Of a stretch of 64,000 nt of DNA, positions 42,175-51,493 are shown piece by piece. This stretch comes from Chitinophagaceae bacterium (GTDB taxonomy: Bacteria; Bacteroidota; Bacteroidia; Chitinophagales; Chitinophagaceae), in NCBI GenBank assembly GCA_016787085.1, contig JAEUVJ010000053.1, forward strand, positions 248,001-312,000. Direction: 5' to 3'. Numbering within the stretch: position 1 is the first letter of the stretch; every line of letters begins with the position of its first letter. Below the pieces are notes generated by a model that saw only the letters and a program-made list of their open reading frames with translations, was not told where the DNA came from and made no database searches. The position numbers were made by a program, and so were the translations under genes.

Positions 42175-45100
42175 TTAGAGTGATGTTCTGATTCCTACAT
42201 TCACTTGTATAGGTGCCGGTAAGGTTCCGTAATCATACCCAAAGGCGCCTACACCTCTTGCCCCGGCTGTCAATCCATTAATAGAAGGATCAGCTCCGCT
42301 ATAGTTGGTCAGCAGGATCAGGTCATTCGCAGTGATGAAAGCCCCAAAGTTCTTTAATCCGCGAATAGGTGGCTTGTTGAAAGTGTAACTGACCGTGAGG
42401 TCACGCATACGGAACCAGTTCACATCTCTTTCCAGGAATTCTTCTACCGGCATAGTAGTATAATAGGCCTGGGTGAAGGCCGGTATCACCGAAATAGTGT
42501 TAACGGTTGGGTTGGCGCTGTTTTGCAGGCCATCATTTATTACACCATCAATTACTCTCGGAGTATAACGGTCGTCAGTTTTCTTACTCACACCATTAAC
42601 GGTCATGAACTGGTTGGTTCCGTTAAAAATATCTCCGCCTACTTTCAGGTCCCATAGCATGGATATTCTCCAGTTTTTATAGCGGAATGTGTTGATCCAT
42701 CCAGTGGTGAAATCAGGATTACGGTCACCCATTACTTTGAAATTGGCATTAATCACCGGCAACCCGGTAGTGGGATTAATGAGAATTTTGCCCTGGTTAT
42801 TCCTTTCATAATAAGAGCCCGAGATAGACGTAGTAGAGCCACCGAGTGTCAAACCGCCGCGGGCTGTGTACAGCCATGTATCAGCAATATAGTATTCTAC
42901 TACATTGGCAGGAAGGCCTACAATTTTATTCCGCATCCGGTTAAAGTTGAAACGCATATCCCAGTTAAAATCTTTCCGCTTCATTACATTGTAGTCAAGG
43001 GTGACCTCAATGCCTTTGTTACGGGTGGAACCTGCATTCTGTGTATTCAATACGAAACCTGTTCCATAGCTCAGGCGGAAGTTCTCAACGATCTGTCCTT
43101 CGTTCAGCGTATTGTAATAAGTAACATCGAGGTTCAGGCGGCCTTTGAACAGGCGCAGTTCAGTTCCGATTTCGAACGTCTTTTGTTTTTCGGGCTGGAG
43201 GTCTGCATTATTGTTGAAGAAGCCGTAAGAATAACCGCCGCCGCTGGCCTGGTTATCAACAAAGACCGACTGGGTTGAGTAAGGAGAATTCAGCCTGGCC
43301 GTTTGTGCACGGGAACCTCTTATTTTCCAGTAGCTAAGTATATTACCTTTCTTTAACACCGGGAACATGTCACTAAGGATAACGCTGACACTTCCTCCGG
43401 GATAATTATAATTCCTGTTCTTTTTAGGCAGGGTGGAAGCCTGTTCAAAGCGATGCGTATAGTTAAGGAAAATATAGTTTTTAAAACTCACAGCAAACTC
43501 ACCGAAATAAGCGATCTGGCGCTGCTGTACATAGTTCCATTCACCAAATTTATTCCTGTTCAGTCTCAGGCGGGTGCTGGGCTTGATCACGTTACTGTCC
43601 ATGTAATTGCCCATTAGCAAGGCGAGTTCCTTGTCGGTGATCACCTGCCCGTTGTTTCTATACATTACTCCCACTCTCCCGGTTGAGTTGGCTGTACTGG
43701 AAGACACTGAATCAATTAAACCGCCTCCAGAAATAGCGAACATTTCTGTTTTGTAATCCTGCCACATTGTACCGCCCATCAGCCGCAGGTTAAAATTTTT
43801 ACCTACCTGTTTTTTGGCCGTAGCAGTGATGGTATGATTATAACCGGTGTATTTTCTCCAGTACATATCAATAGAACCACCGGATGCGGGGGTTACATAA
43901 AACGACTGGGGATGGAAGAAAAGAAAACCTTCCTGGTCATACATATCATAACCAAAGCGGCCTGCCACACTCAGCCATTTCAACGGATTAATATTTACAC
44001 CCAGAGAATAAGTATGACGGGTGAGTTTATCCCTTCCGATATTGTTGTACACATTCCAGAGCGGGTTGTCATATTCCCCATTAGTAGTAGAGCCATCAAA
44101 AATGTCGAGTTTGCCACCGTCCTGGTCATTTTCAAAGTTGCGGATATTTACTGTCTCCGGATAGATCAAAAGGCTCAGCATATATCCACCGGCGCTTCTC
44201 AGCACTTTTTTATTATCTGAATTGGTAAATTGATAAGTAGGCATCAGTTCCACTTTACCCTGCAGGAATTTGGTGGTATTGGATACTCTCACTGTGTAAC
44301 GGCGATAATTATTATTAGGCACTACGCCATCCTGGTCAAAGTAGCTGCCTGAAACCCGGAACTTAGATTCTTTCACGCCAAAGTCAAGACCGGCATTATG
44401 AGTTTGCGAGAACCCGGTTCTGAAAAATGCTTTTTTATGATCGTATAATTTGGTGCCCGGGGCATACTCCGGGCCAAAACGGGCAAAACCATTCGATGCA
44501 ACCCCATTAGCGCCACCCGAAAATTTTCTTGATGTTTCCGGCCACCGGGTAACTTCCTGTACGCGGAAACTGTTGTCATATTGGATCGCCAGCTTATTGG
44601 TTTTTGATTTCCTGGTAGTAATAATAATGGCGCCTGAACTGGCCTGGCTGCCATATAAAGCTGTTGCTTCCGGACCTTTCAATACAGTAATACTTTCTAT
44701 ATCGGCAGGGTTAATATCAGCGATCCTGTTCTGGTAATCACTCTGACGGTTTGATTTGTCAGATGCAAGACCAATAGTAGAGCCGCCGGAGGACGTTTCA
44801 TTCAATGTGCTGTTATCGAGAATGATGCCATCTACTACATAAAGCGGCTGGTTACTTAAGGACAGTGAATTAAAACCTCTGAGCACTACTGTCGAAGACG
44901 CACCAGCTTCTCCGGAAGTAGGTGTAAGAGATAAACCTGATACCCGTCCCTGTAAACTATTCAGGAAATTCTCTCTTTGGGTTTCCTTGATTTCATCCCC
45001 GCCGATTTTCTGTACCGAATACCCCAGCTCTCTCGGGTTTCTCTTAATGTCCATCGCGGTTACCACCACTTCTCCAAGTGTGCCTTCAGCTGGTTTCAGG

Positions 45101-45390
45101 CTTATTCCCAATGTTGCCGATTCGCCCGGCTTGACATCCTGGGGCTCGTACCCGACATAGGAGACCTGTAGTGTCTCTCCGGGATTGACCTGGATGCTGA
45201 ATTTACCGTTGTTATCCGTTTGTGTAAAACGGCGGGTGCCTTTCACCCTGATAGTGACCCCAGCCAGGGGTGTTTTGTTATCATCTGACAGTACTGTGCC
45301 CGTAATCGTCTTTTGCTGTGCCTGCAATGACGGCGGCAACACGAGTATCATCAGCAATAATGCTACTAATAACCGGAGAAATTTTCTCAT
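42175..45390 (-). CDS. SusC/RagA-family TonB-linked outer-membrane protein
   Basis: 1071 residues with signal peptide (LLVALLLMILVLPPSLQAQ). A carboxypeptidase-like regulatory domain follows (TITGTVLSDDNKTPLAGVTI, PGETLQVSYVGYEPQ). The plug contains LGEVVVTAMDIKRNPRELGY, VSGLSLTPTSGEAGASSTVV and FNSLSLSNQPLYVVDGIILD, and ITVLKGPEATALYGSQASSGAI precedes the barrel. The barrel ends in VNVGIRTSL. It imports a ligand across the outer membrane using TonB energy, with the SusD partner. First gene of the cluster; a DeoR regulator is encoded just upstream. Confidence 0.95.
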   Translation of the reverse strand: MRKFLRLLVALLLMILVLPPSLQAQQKTITGTVLSDDNKTPLAGVTIRVKGTRRFTQTDNNGKFSIQVNPGETLQVSYVGYEPQDVKPGESATLGISLKPAEGTLGEVVVTAMDIKRNPRELGYSVQKIGGDEIKETQRENFLNSLQGRVSGLSLTPTSGEAGASSTVVLRGFNSLSLSNQPLYVVDGIILDNSTLNETSSGGSTIGLASDKSNRQSDYQNRIADINPADIESITVLKGPEATALYGSQASSGAIIITTRKSKTNKLAIQYDNSFRVQEVTRWPETSRKFSGGANGVASNGFARFGPEYAPGTKLYDHKKAFFRTGFSQTHNAGLDFGVKESKFRVSGSYFDQDGVVPNNNYRRYTVRVSNTTKFLQGKVELMPTYQFTNSDNKKVLRSAGGYMLSLLIYPETVNIRNFENDQDGGKLDIFDGSTTNGEYDNPLWNVYNNIGRDKLTRHTYSLGVNINPLKWLSVAGRFGYDMYDQEGFLFFHPQSFYVTPASGGSIDMYWRKYTGYNHTITATAKKQVGKNFNLRLMGGTMWQDYKTEMFAISGGGLIDSVSSSTANSTGRVGVMYRNNGQVITDKELALLMGNYMDSNVIKPSTRLRLNRNKFGEWNYVQQRQIAYFGEFAVSFKNYIFLNYTHRFEQASTLPKKNRNYNYPGGSVSVILSDMFPVLKKGNILSYWKIRGSRAQTARLNSPYSTQSVFVDNQASGGGYSYGFFNNNADLQPEKQKTFEIGTELRLFKGRLNLDVTYYNTLNEGQIVENFRLSYGTGFVLNTQNAGSTRNKGIEVTLDYNVMKRKDFNWDMRFNFNRMRNKIVGLPANVVEYYIADTWLYTARGGLTLGGSTTSISGSYYERNNQGKILINPTTGLPVINANFKVMGDRNPDFTTGWINTFRYKNWRISMLWDLKVGGDIFNGTNQFMTVNGVSKKTDDRYTPRVIDGVINDGLQNSANPTVNTISVIPAFTQAYYTTMPVEEFLERDVNWFRMRDLTVSYTFNKPPIRGLKNFGAFITANDLILLTNYSGADPSINGLTAGARGVGAFGYDYGTLPAPIQVNVGIRTSL

Positions 45391-45506
45391 AGCGTGTTGT
45401 TTTTGATATATTGTTTAATAAGCAGTTTCTAACTGTTATACTGAATTTTCAACAGGCGATACAGGAATTATCGGATACATGCCGCCAGCTGTTGCCGGCA
45501 ACCATG

Positions 45507-46256
45507 TCACAATACTTTGATCCCGGCATCTGAATAAGGCTTTAATAAGGGGTCGTCAGAGGGTAGTTCAGTGATCAGCATATCAATTTTGCTGAGTTCA
45601 CAAATATGGATAGGTTGAAATGTATTGATCTTTTCGGCTATGGACAGGCACACCACTTTCTGGGAAGACTCGATCATGGCCCTTTTTAGCTGCACCACCT
45701 CCCAGTCATTATCGGTAATTCCGTGATTAAGGTCTATGGCATTGGTGCCCAGGAAGCAAATATCCGCTTTCATCTGTTTGATCTTGGCGATGGCCTCAGG
45801 ACCGACAGTGATCTTGGAGTTTTTGGAAATCCTGTCCCCGATTAGGATCACTTCGATATTCGGGTGGTTCATATACTCTAATATGGCGGCAATACTGCCG
45901 GAAATAAAGGTCGCTTTCAATTGTGGCGGTAAGGTCCGGGCCATTTCCAGGATGGTAGTACCACCGCTGGTCAGTATAAACATGCCGTTACTGATCAGGC
46001 TGATGGCTTTCTGCGCAATCCTTTTTTTCTGGCTTAATGAATAAACTTCGTTGGCAGGAAAATGGACCTGGCTGAAAGAGTGGGAGAGGGCTCCGCCGTG
46101 TACTTTGATGATCTTGCCTTCATCTGCCAGTTCCATCAGATCCCTGCGGATGGTATCTTCAGATACATTGATATCTGCCGATAAAGAAGATGAAAGCACC
46201 TTGTTGTGCAGGTTTACCTGGTGCAAAATATAAGCCTGCCTTTCTTTTTTGAGCAA
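45507..46256 (-). CDS. DeoR/GlpR-family transcriptional regulator
   Basis: 249 residues. N-terminal winged HTH (about 5-57: RQAYILHQVNLHNKVLSSSL, VSEDTIRRDLMELADEGKII). The C-terminal sensor domain of the phosphosugar-binding DeoR type has LTSGGTTILEMARTLP and AEKINTFQPIHICELSKIDM. Members sense phosphorylated sugars or nucleosides. It lies directly upstream of susC on the same strand (117-nt gap), so it may control the uptake cluster, implying a sugar ligand; that is inference. Confidence 0.93.
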   Translation of the reverse strand: MLKKERQAYILHQVNLHNKVLSSSLSADINVSEDTIRRDLMELADEGKIIKVHGGALSHSFSQVHFPANEVYSLSQKKRIAQKAISLISNGMFILTSGGTTILEMARTLPPQLKATFISGSIAAILEYMNHPNIEVILIGDRISKNSKITVGPEAIAKIKQMKADICFLGTNAIDLNHGITDNDWEVVQLKRAMIESSQKVVCLSIAEKINTFQPIHICELSKIDMLITELPSDDPLLKPYSDAGIKVL

Positions 46257-46374
46257 CGTCTCAGTTAGTTTCAGTGTTTAAATATAGGGCAAATTCCCGC
46301 ACAAAAACGCAGAAACACGGAAAAATTTGCAGGAAATATTTTTTGTGGAAAACATGGGAATGACGGGTATTATA

Positions 46375-46401
46375 AAACAGAAAGTCCCGCTGAAGCGGGA
46401 C
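46375..46401 (-). terminator. Terminator of the 46431 gene
   Basis: GTCCCGC (46384-46390) / GCGGGAC (46395-46401), TGAA loop. On the minus strand TTTCTGTTTTAT follows, 30 nt past the stop. Confidence 0.7.
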
Positions 46402-46430
46402 CCTGCCATTAATAAGGCCAAAGAGACTGC

Positions 46431-46919
46431 TTATTTTCCAAAGGTGAATCTTGCTGTGAACCCGACAGCGGCCGGCTCAAAGTTGATATCACCGATGATG
46501 TTCAGTTCAGGCTTCCAGTCTATGGAAAGGTTAAGGGGTATATTCACAAACTTATAATCAAGTCCGATCACTCCCTGTGCCCCGAAATTCACATCTGTTT
46601 CGTCCTTGTTCTTGTCGGCATTGAATGTTTTGACAAAGCCTATATATCCGCCCCCGCCATAATACCATTGAATACCCTGGGTGCCAAGCGGTTTATGTAT
46701 TTCCAGTAAAGCACCGAGTGCCAGCGGATCGCCAAAAGAAAAAAGCGCTTCCACAGCAGCTTTTTCATTCAAAAAATGTTTGAGGGAAATAGAGTTGTTC
46801 ACCATAGCAGCGCTGCTGCTCAGCCTGACGCCGAGAGCTGTCTTGTAATCCTGTGCAGAACTGGTATTGGCAAAAAATAATCCTGTAATAATCAGAATGG
46901 AGAAGAGTATTTTTTTCAT
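46431..46919 (-). CDS. Small outer-membrane beta-barrel protein
   Basis: 162 residues with signal peptide (KILFSILIITGLFFANTSSA). Strand pattern with Gly/aromatic alternation (TALGVRLSSSAAMVNNSI, WYYGGGGYIGFVKTF, GAQGVIGLDYKFVNIPLNL) and a terminal strand ending VGFTARFTFGK. Resembles the small porin-like barrels of Bacteroidota. Function unknown; own terminator downstream. Confidence 0.7.
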   Translation of the reverse strand: MKKILFSILIITGLFFANTSSAQDYKTALGVRLSSSAAMVNNSISLKHFLNEKAAVEALFSFGDPLALGALLEIHKPLGTQGIQWYYGGGGYIGFVKTFNADKNKDETDVNFGAQGVIGLDYKFVNIPLNLSIDWKPELNIIGDINFEPAAVGFTARFTFGK

Positions 46920-47086
46920 GGTAACTATTTTGTATCCTGAGAACGAAAAACAGTGCCATCAAAGTTTAAAGAAAATGCAAAAGTGCAGGAAAGGAGGTCA
47001 GAAGTATGAAATAAGGAGGTCAGGAGTGTTCAGCAAAAAGCAGATCACATAATTCTCATGTGTATTATCTTTTAATAATAAAATTT

Positions 47087-47163
47087 TTCCGACTTCCGAC
47101 TTCCGACTTCCGACTTCCGACTTCCGACTTCCGACTTCCGGCTTCCGACTTCCGACTTCCGGC
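47087..47163. repeat. Heptanucleotide tandem array (TTCCGAC)11
   Basis: Eleven consecutive units of TTCCGAC, two of them TTCCGGC. It lies between the small barrel gene and nhaD, ending 29 nt before the nhaD start, so copy-number changes could affect nhaD expression. Confidence 0.9.
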
Positions 47164-47192
47164 TTCACTATTTCTCCCTTATTTTTACAACT

Positions 47193-48473
47193 ATGGCCCT
47201 GCTGATCATATCCATCTTTATTATTGGCTACCTCGCCATTGCTTTTGAGCATACTATCCGGCTGAACAAAGCAGCCACGGCATTGGTGACAGGTGTTCTT
47301 TGCTGGACGGTGTATATCCTGTTTACGGAGGATAAGGAAATGGTCACAGAGCAGTTATCGCATCATGTAGGCGAACTGTCGCAGATATTGTTCTTCCTGA
47401 TGGGCGCCATGACGATCGTGGAGTTGATAGATGCACATGACGGTTTTGAGATCGTGACCAGCCGTATCACGACTACGAGTAAGAGAAAGCTGATGTGGAT
47501 TGTGGCCTTACTGGCTTTCTTCTTTTCGGCAGTATTGGACAATCTTACCACTACTATTGTGATGATCTCCCTGGTCAGAAAACTGGTGGGTGATATCCGT
47601 GACCGTTGGATGCTGGCCGGCCTGATAGTGATAGCAGCGAATGCCGGCGGGGCCTGGTCGCCGATAGGGGATGTGACCACGACCATGTTATGGATCGGCA
47701 ACCAGATCACGGCAGCTAATATTATGAAGCAACTGATCTTTCCGGGTCTTATTTGCCTGCTGGTTCCATTATTATTCATGCGTTTTGTTTTTAAAGGGAC
47801 TGTAAAAAGGCCGGTACAGAATTTTGGCAACGCTTCACCTACACCGAGTACTCCTTCGCAACGAAATATTGTTTTCATCACCGGGATCACCGTGCTGCTG
47901 ATGGTACCTGTTTTTAAGACCCTCACTCATCTTCCCCCTTTCATGGGAATTTTGATCGGGCTCGGGCTGATGTGGATCATTACCGAAGTCATTCACAGCG
48001 GCAAGGATGAAGAGGACAGGAGGAATTACACCGTCGCATATGCGCTGCGAAAAATTGATACACCCAGTATTCTTTTTTTTCTGGGTATTTTACTGGCCAT
48101 CTCTGCGCTGGAGTCGGTCGGGCAATTGACATTGGCAGCATCCTGGATGGACAAGACGCTCAAAAATCAGAACCTGATCGTCATGAGTATCGGGATGCTT
48201 TCTTCTGTAGTCGACAATGTGCCGCTTGTCGCAGCTGCCCAGGGAATGTATGATCTCAATACGTATCCGACCGATCATTATTTCTGGGAATTCCTTGCCT
48301 ATTGCACCGGTACAGGCGGCAGTATCTTAATTATTGGATCGGCGGCGGGCGTAGCAGCCATGGGCCTGGAGAAAATTGATTTTATCTGGTACCTGAAAAA
48401 CATAGGTTGGCTGGCACTGGCTGGTTACATTGCCGGGGCGCTTACATATATTTTGCAACACCAGCTATTCTGA
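47193..48473 (+). CDS. nhaD: NhaD-type Na+/H+ antiporter
   Basis: 426 residues, about 12 hydrophobic helices. It matches the ion-transporter superfamily NhaD branch: ELSQILFFLMGAMTIVELID, AVLDNLTTTIVMISLVRKLV, AANAGGAWSPIGDVTTTMLWIG, SILFFLGILLAISALESVGQL and GTGGSILIIGSAAGVAAMGL. Conserved Asp, Asn, Thr and Ser residues in these motifs bind Na+. It exports Na+ in exchange for protons in the inner membrane, protecting from salt or alkali. Upstream is a heptanucleotide array. Confidence 0.93.
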   Translation: MALLIISIFIIGYLAIAFEHTIRLNKAATALVTGVLCWTVYILFTEDKEMVTEQLSHHVGELSQILFFLMGAMTIVELIDAHDGFEIVTSRITTTSKRKLMWIVALLAFFFSAVLDNLTTTIVMISLVRKLVGDIRDRWMLAGLIVIAANAGGAWSPIGDVTTTMLWIGNQITAANIMKQLIFPGLICLLVPLLFMRFVFKGTVKRPVQNFGNASPTPSTPSQRNIVFITGITVLLMVPVFKTLTHLPPFMGILIGLGLMWIITEVIHSGKDEEDRRNYTVAYALRKIDTPSILFFLGILLAISALESVGQLTLAASWMDKTLKNQNLIVMSIGMLSSVVDNVPLVAAAQGMYDLNTYPTDHYFWEFLAYCTGTGGSILIIGSAAGVAAMGLEKIDFIWYLKNIGWLALAGYIAGALTYILQHQLF

Positions 48474-48520
48474 ATCGAATGACACGACTACTGGCTCCTG
48501 ACTCTCAACCCCAGACCGGG

Positions 48521-50395
48521 TCATTCGTACATTTCAAGTCTCGTCTTAGGCCTTCTTTCATCTAACCAGCGGAAATTGGGCAGCCGCATTTCAGAGGGCC
48601 CCTTTTGCCTGATAGGCCATAATGTGCCGGTCACGCTGCTGCGGAATACGACCTTATATAATTCTTTATTACGGAAATAGATGTCCATGATATCTGACTT
48701 TGACTGGTTGACGCCGGTATAAGCGCTGTCCTCGTCCTGTATATAGTAGATACATTCTGCCAGTCCTTTTGCTCTTACCGAATCAATATTACCGTTTACA
48801 AAATAGCCATCCATTCTCGTGGATTTGATCTGGTTAAAGGCCTGGTCATCCAGCCGGTTCACCAGGAAACTGTTGTCGTAAGCTTCTATTTTGTCTGCCT
48901 TTTTATTTTTAGTGAACAAGTGAATGGTATCACCGGTGATCTGGCTTTCTTTGGCCCATACCACGGGGTCGTCATACAGACGGAATACAGAATCCTGGAA
49001 AGAATAGAACATGCTGTCGCAAACAGCCTGCAACGAATCATTGAATATGCGGACATTCCGGTAAGCTTCAAAATACCGGTTGGTACTGTCCTTTTCGTTG
49101 ATGGCAATGGTTCTGACACCTTTCTTTGTATGTACTACTGCCGAATCCCTGCCGTTGCCAGGCAGAGACGGGCGGGCAGCTAAAAGCCTCGCTGCCTTTT
49201 CAGGTGTATCTGCATCCGTGGAATCTTTTATATTATTTTCTGTTTCATCCGGCAATACAACCGCTATTGTGTCTTTTGCCATATCATTTACTGCCAGTGT
49301 ATCTTTTACTTTTTCATTTGGATCACTGACGGATACCTGCATAGTATCATTTGAGATGGTATCAGTGACGATATAGTTCTTTGAGCGGTACAGGTCGGTA
49401 AGCCGGGCGCTGAAAAGTGTATCGGCTGTAATATATATGGAGTCGTTGTCCTGTTTGATGATCATGAGCGGCTTGCGGGTAGCCAGTATGGCGTCGGTTT
49501 TCTTATTACGGTAGATGATACCGGCTATGATCGTGGTCTCATTCTTTTTATCAACGATGACGGCATTACCTTCCGCTACGGATATACCGGAGCTATCATC
49601 TACAGCTACCCGGTTGGCCTTTATTTCTGTATTACCGTCAATGATCGTCGGCCGTTGCCCGAACTCTGCTTTACCTGTTTGCTGGTTATAGTATCCTTCT
49701 TTGGTTTTGATGATGCGGCCGCTACTGTCGGTAATGGTGGTTTCTGAAATGAACCGGGTGGTCTGTAATTCCGAATTGTACAACAATGAGTCGGTAACGA
49801 TCTTATAGGCCGGGTCATTCAGTATCACATTCTTTTTAAAATACACATCTTTCATATCCGCATAGTACCAGCCTTCCTGGCTGGTGAGTACTGTTTTTTT
49901 GTTCACCACTTTTCCGCCGTTGCGGTAAATACCGATATTGGTTTCCATATCATATTCCAGGTCGGGAGTGGTCAGCGTGGCTTTGCCATCTGTCATTCGT
50001 ACCCCGCCATCGAGCCAGGCTTGTTTGGTCTTCATCAGGTAGCGCAGGTGGCTGGAATAAATATGCGTGGTGTCGGAATCGTTGACATGCACTTTGCCGT
50101 TCTTTCCCCAGGCTTCAAAAATATTCGTCCGGTTATTGATCACACAGCTATCACAATAGAATAGCGTATTTCCTTGTTTGAGTTTAACATCACCGGATAT
50201 GATAGTGAGTTTGGTGCTGTCGTCAATAGTTTTGAAAGTAAGTAGTTTGGTGGCATTCAGTATTTCTACTTCCTGCAGTGTATCTTCAGCAGGGGCGCCG
50301 ACAGTGGTCTGTGCAAAAAGGGAACCGGCACCGGCAAAGAGCAAAACGAACGGGAGGTAAACAGCCAGCTTCAGGTAATGTGTCAGTCGCTTCAC
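48521..50395 (-). CDS. OstA-like LPS-transport related protein
   Basis: 624 residues with signal peptide (LPFVLLFAGAGSLFAQ). The N-terminal about 330 residues follow the OstA/LptA-LptD beta-jellyroll pattern (VEILNATKLLTFKTIDDSTK, GDVKLKQGNTLFYCDSCVIN, GQRPTIIDGNTEIKANRVAV). A charged, Thr/Asp-rich linker follows, then further jellyroll-like strands. The gene overlaps mlaD-like 50392 by 4 nt, so the two are translationally coupled. In the same region is LptD (52575); together they fit LPS export. Confidence 0.88.
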   Translation of the reverse strand: MKRLTHYLKLAVYLPFVLLFAGAGSLFAQTTVGAPAEDTLQEVEILNATKLLTFKTIDDSTKLTIISGDVKLKQGNTLFYCDSCVINNRTNIFEAWGKNGKVHVNDSDTTHIYSSHLRYLMKTKQAWLDGGVRMTDGKATLTTPDLEYDMETNIGIYRNGGKVVNKKTVLTSQEGWYYADMKDVYFKKNVILNDPAYKIVTDSLLYNSELQTTRFISETTITDSSGRIIKTKEGYYNQQTGKAEFGQRPTIIDGNTEIKANRVAVDDSSGISVAEGNAVIVDKKNETTIIAGIIYRNKKTDAILATRKPLMIIKQDNDSIYITADTLFSARLTDLYRSKNYIVTDTISNDTMQVSVSDPNEKVKDTLAVNDMAKDTIAVVLPDETENNIKDSTDADTPEKAARLLAARPSLPGNGRDSAVVHTKKGVRTIAINEKDSTNRYFEAYRNVRIFNDSLQAVCDSMFYSFQDSVFRLYDDPVVWAKESQITGDTIHLFTKNKKADKIEAYDNSFLVNRLDDQAFNQIKSTRMDGYFVNGNIDSVRAKGLAECIYYIQDEDSAYTGVNQSKSDIMDIYFRNKELYKVVFRSSVTGTLWPIRQKGPSEMRLPNFRWLDERRPKTRLEMYE

Positions 50396-51375
50396 TTGGG
50401 GATGGTATCTTTTTTCGAGGGCGAAGTTAATGCCCCGCCTTTATCCTTTTTGCCAAATACAGAGAAATTAACGTAGCGTTTGGGGTGTGCACGCAGGTCA
50501 TCCAGTAATATCTCTGCGCTCAATATTACATCGCTTAACTTGTTATAAAGCTTCTTATCGCTGATCAATGCGCCCAGGGTTCCGTCAGGACTTGATACCT
50601 TGTTGATGGTAGCTTTCAGCGAAGAGATAACCGATTGCAGTGTATCCATTGTCTGCTGCAGATCAAGTGATGATAACTTTTCACTGAATTGCTTGGCATT
50701 ACTGATCATAGCCGTTATACTATCATTGTTCTTTTTGAGGTTATCGGTAATAGATACGGCATTGTTCATGGTTTTGGCCAGGGCGCTGTTTTGCGGATCG
50801 AGCAATTTATTCAATGAAGCGGTTGCTGCATTCAGGTTGGCTATCGTTTGCTGCAGGTTGTTTTTAGCCCCGGCATCAAATACCCTATTGATATTGGACA
50901 TCACCATGCCTAATGAATCCAATGCTGCCCGGATCTTTGCCAGGGTAGGACCAGCTTCAGAAGAGAGGCTCCCAAAGATGCCTGCTTCTTTGCGTGTTTT
51001 TATCGTTTCGCCATTACTGAGAAATGTAGTGGCATCCCCTTTCTCAATAACTATGCTGGATGAGCCCAGGATATCCGCCGAAATATACGCAACAGAATTC
51101 GCGGGTATGTTCACATCTTCGGTCAGGCTGATCGTTACCCGGATGCCGGTAAGATTTTTATCTACAGGCTCAAAATCATAAACAGTGCCTATCGGGTACC
51201 CATTGATCTTAACTGCATTTGATTTAGCTAATGCGCCAAGCTGGTCAAATACGGCATAGATCTTTTTCGTGTTGTTAAAAAGGTCCTTTCCTTTCAGAAA
51301 ATTAAAACCGATGATCAATACCACCAGGGCCACTATAGCGAGTATGCCTACCTTGGTTTCATTGCTGATCTTCAT
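50392..51375 (-). CDS. MCE-domain (MlaD-like) protein
   Basis: About 327 residues from MKISNETKVGILAIVALVVL; an ATG 60 nt upstream is less likely. One N-terminal membrane helix (GILAIVALVVLIIGFNFL), then the MCE domain (KKIYAVFDQLGALAKSNAVK, INGYPIGTVYDFEPV, GIRVTISLTEDVNIPANS). The rest is a long helical, Asn/Leu-rich region of heptad-like repeats. MCE proteins form lipid-transfer assemblies bridging the periplasm. Coupled to the OstA-like gene. Confidence 0.9.
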   Translation of the reverse strand: MKISNETKVGILAIVALVVLIIGFNFLKGKDLFNNTKKIYAVFDQLGALAKSNAVKINGYPIGTVYDFEPVDKNLTGIRVTISLTEDVNIPANSVAYISADILGSSSIVIEKGDATTFLSNGETIKTRKEAGIFGSLSSEAGPTLAKIRAALDSLGMVMSNINRVFDAGAKNNLQQTIANLNAATASLNKLLDPQNSALAKTMNNAVSITDNLKKNNDSITAMISNAKQFSEKLSSLDLQQTMDTLQSVISSLKATINKVSSPDGTLGALISDKKLYNKLSDVILSAEILLDDLRAHPKRYVNFSVFGKKDKGGALTSPSKKDTIPK

Positions 51376-51441
51376 GCGGGCTGGTAATGGTTTAAGCCGC
51401 CAAATTAGCCATTTATTTTTAAACGGCTGGAGCAATCAATA

Positions 51442-51475
51442 AAAAAGGATGAACCGGTAAAGGTTCATCCTTTTT
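51442..51475 (-). terminator. Intrinsic terminator of the amidase gene
   Basis: AAAAAGGATGAACC (51442-51455) / GGTTCATCCTTTTT (51462-51475), 6-nt loop. The U tract works in either direction. It lies between the amidase stop and the MCE gene start, so these two are not one simple operon. Confidence 0.8.
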
Positions 51476-51493
51476 AGTATTTATACCGGTCAT

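Noticed and set aside
47087..47163. Possible CRISPR array
   Set aside because: The units are 7 nt and contiguous, with no spacers; it is a simple tandem repeat.
46998..47252. 84-residue minus-strand frame with KPEVGSR-type repeats
   Set aside because: The repeats are just translated TTCCGAC heptamers and the frame runs into nhaD.
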